The position numbers and the translations under genes are program-made. Shown here piece by piece: positions 4,039-6,090 of a DNA stretch of 6,090 bases; position 1 is the stretch's first letter, and each line of letters begins with the position of its first letter. The stretch comes from an uncultured Collinsella sp. (GTDB taxonomy: Bacteria > Actinomycetota > Coriobacteriia > Coriobacteriales > Coriobacteriaceae). The stretch is from contig CABUTP010000097.1 of the NCBI GenBank assembly GCA_902494545.1, positions 1 through 6,090 on the forward strand. Reading direction: 5' to 3'. The notes below the pieces were generated by a model. It made no database searches, was not told where the DNA came from, and was given only the letters and a program-made list of their open reading frames with translations.

Positions 4039-6090
4039 ATGGCATTGACCCCCAACGAAGCATATGCGGCCAAACAGCCGTTTGTGGACAAGGAAACGCT
4101 CGAGCATATCGTCGAGCAGTTCCCCACGCCGTTTCACCTATACGACGAGGCGGGCATCCGCCGCAACATGCAAGAGGTGCGCGACGCCTTTGCGTGGAAC
4201 CCGGGCTTTAAGGAATACTTTGCCGTCAAGGCCAACCCTAACCCGGCACTCATCTCCATCCTCAACGAATACGGCTGCGGCTGCGATTGCTCGAGCTATA
4301 CCGAGCTCATGATCGCCCGCTCACTGGGCATCACCGGCCACGACATCATGTTCTCGTCCAACGACACGCCGGCGGCGGACTTTGAGCTCGCCGACAAGCT
4401 GGGTGCCATCGTCAACTTTGACGACATCAGCCACATCGAGTTCTTTGAGCGCGTCGCGGGCCCCATCCCCAAGACGGTCAGCTGCCGCTTTAATCCGGGC
4501 GGCCTGTTCCAGCTCTCTAACGGCATCATGGATAACCCCGGTGACTCCAAGTACGGCATGACCACCGAGCAGCTCTTTGAGGCCTTCCGTATGCTCAAGG
4601 CCAAAGGCGCCGAGAATTTTGGCATCCATGCCTTCCTTGCCAGTAACACCGTCACCAACGACTACTATCCCAAGCTCGCACGCATCCTCTTTGAACTTGC
4701 CGTGCGCCTGGAGCGCGAGACCGGCGCACATGTCGCCTTTATCAATCTGTCCGGCGGTGTGGGTATCCCCTACCTGCCCGAGCAGCAGGCTAACGACATC
4801 CACGCCATCGGCGAGGGCGTACACGCAGCCTACGACGAGATTCTGGTCCCCGCCGGCATGGGCGATGTGGCAATCTGCACCGAGATGGGTCGCTTTATGA
4901 TGGGTCCCTACGGATGCCTGGTCACCAAGGCCATCCACGAGAAGCAGATTTACAAGGACTATATCGGTGTGGACGCAAGCGCCGTCGACCTCATTCGTCC
5001 CGCTATGTATGGTGCCTACCACCACATTACGGTGATGGGACAGCCGGGTGGCCCTGACAAGACCGCAGCACCGGTCACGAACACGTATGACATCACGGGC
5101 AACTTGTGCGAGAACAACGATAAGTTCGCTATCGACCGCGAGCTGCCGCAGATCGACATGGGTGATGTACTCGTGATCCACGATACCGGCGCGCATGGCT
5201 ACTCCATGGGCTACAACTACAATGGGCGGCTGCGCTCCGCCGAGGTCCTGCTGCGCCCCGATGGCTCGGCCGACCTCATCCGCCGTGCCGAGCGCCCGGG
5301 CGATTACTTTGCCACGCTCGACGTGTTGCCGTGCGGCCGTGAGCTGTTGGCCAAATCGCGTGCCGAAAGCGCTCGGCGCCGCGCTCAGGACGAGCGCCTG
5401 GCAGTCGCCGCCCAATGGAATAAACGCATCCAGATCGCGGAAGCGAAGGAGAAGAACATGGACATCCGCAATCTCGAGGGCTCAATCGTCGCCCTCGTCA
5501 CACCGTTTAAAAAGGACGGCAGCGTCGACTTCGACGCGCTCGAGCGCCTTATCGATTTCCACCTGCAAAATGGCACCGACGCCATCCTCACCCTGGGCAC
5601 CACCGGCGAGAGCGCCACGATGACCGATGACGAGGACAACTCCGTTGTCGCCGCCGTGGTCAAGCAAGTTGCAGGACGTGTCCCCGTCATTGCCGGCTCG
5701 GGCTCTAACTCCACGCAGACCATGCTCACCAAGTCACTCACCTACCAGGGCCTGGGAGCCGACGGCCTGCTGCTCATCACCCCCTACTACAACAAGTCCA
5801 ATGAAGAGGGCATCTACCAGCACTTTAAGACCGTCGCCGACGCCGTGGATATCCCCTGCATCCTGTACAACATCCCCGGCCGCTGCGGCTGCGGCATCAG
5901 CGAGCGCAACGTAGAGCGCTTGGCCGCGCACCCCAACATCATGGGTATTAAGGAGGCCTCGGGCAACGTCGCCTACGCGGCCAAGATCGCCCACCTGCTG
6001 TCAGACGACTTCCGCATGTACTCGGGCGAGGACGCGCTTACCGTGCCGCTCATGAGCCTGGGCGCCTCGGGCACCATCAGCGTGTGGGCA
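4039..6090 (+). CDS. lysA: Diaminopimelate decarboxylase (LysA) whose frame continues into DapA; 3' end beyond window
   Basis: An in-frame TAG at 4021 leaves the ATG at 4039 as the first start; GAGG (4025-4028) lies ten bases before it. From there 684 codons are open to the window edge. Residues 1-428 are a fold-III PLP decarboxylase making L-lysine from meso-diaminopimelate. K64 in YFAVKANP is the PLP lysine. GIHAFLASN lies at 195-203, SGGVGIP begins at 238, EMGR is 282-285, LIRPAMYGAYHH surrounds 320, CENND is 357-361 and DTGAHGYS starts at 382. EMGR for EPGR, CENND for CES-D and GAHG for GAYG look unusual, but from memory the same variants mark a Clostridia/Coriobacteriia LysA clade, so activity is not in doubt. 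A charged, probably helical linker (429-473; RRRAQDER, AEAKEKN) joins residues 474-684, a DapA domain. No stop or shift is visible between them. Expression should be lysine-repressed through the upstream riboswitch. Confidence 0.9.
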   Translation, partial: MALTPNEAYAAKQPFVDKETLEHIVEQFPTPFHLYDEAGIRRNMQEVRDAFAWNPGFKEYFAVKANPNPALISILNEYGCGCDCSSYTELMIARSLGITGHDIMFSSNDTPAADFELADKLGAIVNFDDISHIEFFERVAGPIPKTVSCRFNPGGLFQLSNGIMDNPGDSKYGMTTEQLFEAFRMLKAKGAENFGIHAFLASNTVTNDYYPKLARILFELAVRLERETGAHVAFINLSGGVGIPYLPEQQANDIHAIGEGVHAAYDEILVPAGMGDVAICTEMGRFMMGPYGCLVTKAIHEKQIYKDYIGVDASAVDLIRPAMYGAYHHITVMGQPGGPDKTAAPVTNTYDITGNLCENNDKFAIDRELPQIDMGDVLVIHDTGAHGYSMGYNYNGRLRSAEVLLRPDGSADLIRRAERPGDYFATLDVLPCGRELLAKSRAESARRRAQDERLAVAAQWNKRIQIAEAKEKNMDIRNLEGSIVALVTPFKKDGSVDFDALERLIDFHLQNGTDAILTLGTTGESATMTDDEDNSVVAAVVKQVAGRVPVIAGSGSNSTQTMLTKSLTYQGLGADGLLLITPYYNKSNEEGIYQHFKTVADAVDIPCILYNIPGRCGCGISERNVERLAAHPNIMGIKEASGNVAYAAKIAHLLSDDFRMYSGEDALTVPLMSLGASGTISVWA
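5446..5451 (+). promoter_or_regulatory. Internal Shine-Dalgarno for dapA within the fused frame
   Basis: AAGGAG lies six bases before the ATG at 5458, an ideal spacing. It is inside the open frame that comes from lysA and encodes part of the linker (AKEK). It suggests ribosomes can start afresh at dapA, so free DapA could be made as well as the fusion. Confidence 0.7.
5458..6090 (+). CDS. dapA: 4-hydroxy-tetrahydrodipicolinate synthase (DapA), in frame with LysA; 3' end beyond window
   Basis: DapA condenses pyruvate with aspartate semialdehyde, the first committed step of the diaminopimelate/lysine pathway, supplying cell-wall and protein precursors. Numbered from its own ATG, 211 residues are visible of the roughly 290-300 usual for the family. 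Key residues sit four positions after those of the E. coli enzyme: GTTGES at 47-52 (T48), TPYYN (Y111), YNIPGR (Y137, R142) and GIKEAS with the Schiff-base lysine K165. SIVALVTPF at 9-17 is the usual first strand of the TIM barrel, so the domain begins intact at this ATG. The barrel's last strands and the C-terminal helices are past the right edge. The same codons are read as residues 474 onward of the LysA frame. An independent start is supported by AAGGAG six bases upstream. Whether the cell makes free DapA, the fusion or both cannot be decided here; the DapA identity is secure. Confidence 0.93.
   Translation, partial: MDIRNLEGSIVALVTPFKKDGSVDFDALERLIDFHLQNGTDAILTLGTTGESATMTDDEDNSVVAAVVKQVAGRVPVIAGSGSNSTQTMLTKSLTYQGLGADGLLLITPYYNKSNEEGIYQHFKTVADAVDIPCILYNIPGRCGCGISERNVERLAAHPNIMGIKEASGNVAYAAKIAHLLSDDFRMYSGEDALTVPLMSLGASGTISVWA

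Noticed and set aside
3809..4211. Plus-strand open frames over the lysA leader
   Set aside because: The region folds as a lysine riboswitch and platform; the frames have no ribosome binding sites and overlap lysA out of frame.
4321..5415. Long open frame (364 codons) on the minus strand opposite lysA
   Set aside because: It is exactly antisense to a well-supported LysA, has low-complexity Val/Gly/Asp-rich content, and shows no recognisable domain. It is a codon-bias shadow of GC-rich coding sequence.
1..6090. CRISPR array, insertion sequence, tRNA or rRNA
   Set aside because: No regularly spaced repeats, transposase-like frames, terminal inverted repeats or cloverleaf patterns were seen on either strand.

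Overview
The window looks like a piece of a high-GC Gram-positive gut-type genome. The protein flavour and the codon preference for C/G third positions suggest Coriobacteriia, most likely Collinsella or a close relative. That assignment comes from recognition of the proteins, not from a search.

Layout. Positions 1-1984 hold a leftward (minus-strand) run of three genes. In transcription order these are a DUF4352-like lipoprotein (1439-1984), a small helix-turn-helix protein (977-1399) and a Ser/Thr protein kinase that runs off the left edge (1-889). They are spaced 39 and 87 bases apart with no convincing terminator between the first two, so they may form one signalling cassette. The lipoprotein gene is preceded by a perfect 14-base inverted repeat whose 3' arm contains its Shine-Dalgarno sequence. 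A 13-base near-perfect hairpin ends six bases before the kinase start. Further right, still on the minus strand, lie an M20-family metallo-amidohydrolase (2472-3659) and a translationally coupled 107-residue membrane protein (2146-2469).

Positions 3660-4038 are a divergent control region. It carries a good minus-strand promoter for the amidohydrolase, an AT-rich palindrome with ATTGTGA repeats in the amidohydrolase leader, a weak plus-strand promoter, and a lysine riboswitch (3811-3967) followed by an expression platform (3961-4028) that can fold in two mutually exclusive ways around the lysA ribosome binding site.

Positions 4039-6090 encode the last enzyme of lysine biosynthesis (diaminopimelate decarboxylase, LysA) and the first committed enzyme (4-hydroxy-tetrahydrodipicolinate synthase, DapA). 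The main surprise is that there is no stop codon between them. One open frame runs from the lysA ATG through a 45-residue charged linker into a complete DapA start, and on past the right edge. A canonical Shine-Dalgarno sequence and ATG are kept inside the fusion, so both a LysA-DapA fusion and free DapA could be made from one lysine-controlled message.
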